11,841 nt of DNA from Acidimicrobiaceae bacterium (GTDB lineage Bacteria; Actinomycetota; Acidimicrobiia; Acidimicrobiales; RAAP-2): assembly GCA_003133005.1 (NCBI GenBank), contig PKZI01000148.1:1-11841 (forward strand). The letters are read 5' to 3'. Below, piece by piece: positions 11,021 through 11,841 of the stretch (its first letter is position 1; the number at the start of each line of letters is the position of its first letter). The position numbers were made by a program, and so were the translations under genes. The notes under the pieces were generated by a model. That model saw nothing but the letters and a program-made list of their open reading frames with translations. It was not told the DNA's origin and made no database searches.

Positions 11021-11841
11021 ATGAAGAATGAATCCGCGAGTAACGAAACGCGCGAACAATCCCCCAGAGGCTTCGGCCCACCGCACCTCGCGGACGTAGG
11101 TCACGATTCAACACTCGCGTCCGATCTCGTCATGCTCGGCTCTTTGCTCGAAGAGACGTTGCGACGCCAACTCTCTGATGAGTTCCTCGAAACGCTCGCC
11201 CTCGTGCGGCGAACGAGTGCGAGCGACCTCGAGTCCTCGATGCAATTTCTCGAAGGACTTGACCTCACGACCACAAGCCAACTGGTTCGAGCATTTTCAA
11301 TGTACTTTCATCTAGCCAACGTCACCGAGCAGACCCATCGAGGACGACAGAGCCGTGACGCACGTGACGCAGAGGAAGGTCCGTTGGCGCGCGTCACCAC
11401 ACTGATCGAAAAAGCACTCGCCGAAGGGCGCATTGAGCACGCCCAGGTCAACGAAGCAGTCCAAAGTCTTGACGTTCGACCGGTTTTTACCGCCCACCCC
11501 ACCGAGGCGGCGAGACGATCGGTACTCATAAAACTCCGCGCCGTCAGCGACCTGCTCGAAGAATCCTTTGGGGTACATCGCGACTTGACGCTCGAGCGAC
11601 GTCGCCGACGTCTGGGCGAGGTCATCGATGAATTGTGGCTCACCGACGAGCTTCGCCTCGAGAAGCCCGAAGTCCTTGATGAGGCGCGAAATTCGCTTTA
11701 CTTCATCGACGGGCTCATGCGCCGTCCCGTCGCGGACGTGTTCGCGCAACTCGTCGAATGTCTCGGTCGCCTCGACGTCAACCTTCGCGTCGACAGTCGC
11801 CCATTGACGTTCGGTTCATGGATCGGCGGCGACCGCGACGG
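11021..11841 (+). CDS. ppc: Phosphoenolpyruvate carboxylase, N-terminal part (3' partial)
   Basis: ATG 11021 opens a frame that runs off the right edge (273 full codons); an in-frame TGA at 11015-11017 fixes this as the first possible start. Residues 1-30 are a variable leader. From about 31 the family is clear: SDLVMLGSLLEETLR, LVRAFSMYFHLANVTEQTHR, VFTAHPTEAARRS (157-167, with His159 equivalent to the catalytic His138 of E. coli PEPC), a DELWLTDELRLEKP block and FGSWIGGDRDG at the edge. PEPC carboxylates PEP with bicarbonate to oxaloacetate, replenishing the TCA cycle and feeding aspartate-family amino acids. The remaining roughly 600 residues, including the allosteric aspartate site, lie outside the window. 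It probably has its own leaderless promoter. Confidence 0.95.
   Translation, partial: MKNESASNETREQSPRGFGPPHLADVGHDSTLASDLVMLGSLLEETLRRQLSDEFLETLALVRRTSASDLESSMQFLEGLDLTTTSQLVRAFSMYFHLANVTEQTHRGRQSRDARDAEEGPLARVTTLIEKALAEGRIEHAQVNEAVQSLDVRPVFTAHPTEAARRSVLIKLRAVSDLLEESFGVHRDLTLERRRRRLGEVIDELWLTDELRLEKPEVLDEARNSLYFIDGLMRRPVADVFAQLVECLGRLDVNLRVDSRPLTFGSWIGGDRD

Noticed and set aside
1..11841. tRNA, rRNA, CRISPR arrays, insertion sequences
   Set aside because: No cloverleaf, repeat-spacer pattern, transposase motif or terminal inverted repeats were recognised.

Overview
The window is dominated by a nearly complete histidine-biosynthesis locus from what looks like a moderately GC-rich actinobacterium. 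I estimate GC by eye at a little under 60%. An Acidimicrobiia-like lineage is my best guess, from the GTG starts, the apparently leaderless genes and the overall protein style, but nothing here proves it (inference).

Layout. (1) 3-422, + strand: the 3' end of a Rieske-type ring-hydroxylating oxygenase. (2) 463-1551, - strand: a two/three-TM protein with a degenerate ion-channel-like pore segment and a large soluble C-terminal domain. Its end converges on the oxygenase through an inverted repeat that may be a shared terminator. (3) 1703-1837, + strand: a 44-residue coiled-coil peptide gene. (4) 1900-2682, + strand: a LigB/YgiD-type extradiol dioxygenase. (5) 2679-3682, - strand: two coupled membrane-protein genes, an ExxE-containing COG4280-like permease and a small two-TM protein. 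(6) 3748-9315, - strand: a seven-gene histidine operon, in transcription order a TrpR/YerC-like regulator, hisG, hisD, a hisC-hisB fusion, hisH, hisF, hisIE. Every adjacent pair overlaps, so there is no intergenic base from the regulator's start codon to the end of hisIE. (7) 9346-10035, + strand: hisA, divergent from the regulator across only 30 bp. (8) 10076-10951, + strand: a pirin-family protein. (9) 11021-end, + strand: the N-terminal part of phosphoenolpyruvate carboxylase.

How it works together. HisG, HisIE, HisA, HisH/HisF, HisB, HisC and HisD supply every step from PRPP + ATP to histidine except histinol-phosphate dephosphorylation: no HisN/phosphatase is visible. The regulator belongs to the TrpR-like YerC/YecD family, linked to histidine operons in Firmicutes under the name HisR. 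An inverted repeat with a CTAG core lies in the 30-bp divergent gap on top of both start regions, so one protein could control the operon and hisA at once.

The most unusual features are the HisC-HisB fusion (consecutive pathway steps, reversed order in the polypeptide), the enteric-like gene order with hisA removed to a divergent position, the internal shortening of HisD, HisH and HisB, the tiny divergent control region, and a channel-like protein whose selectivity-filter sequence is degenerate.
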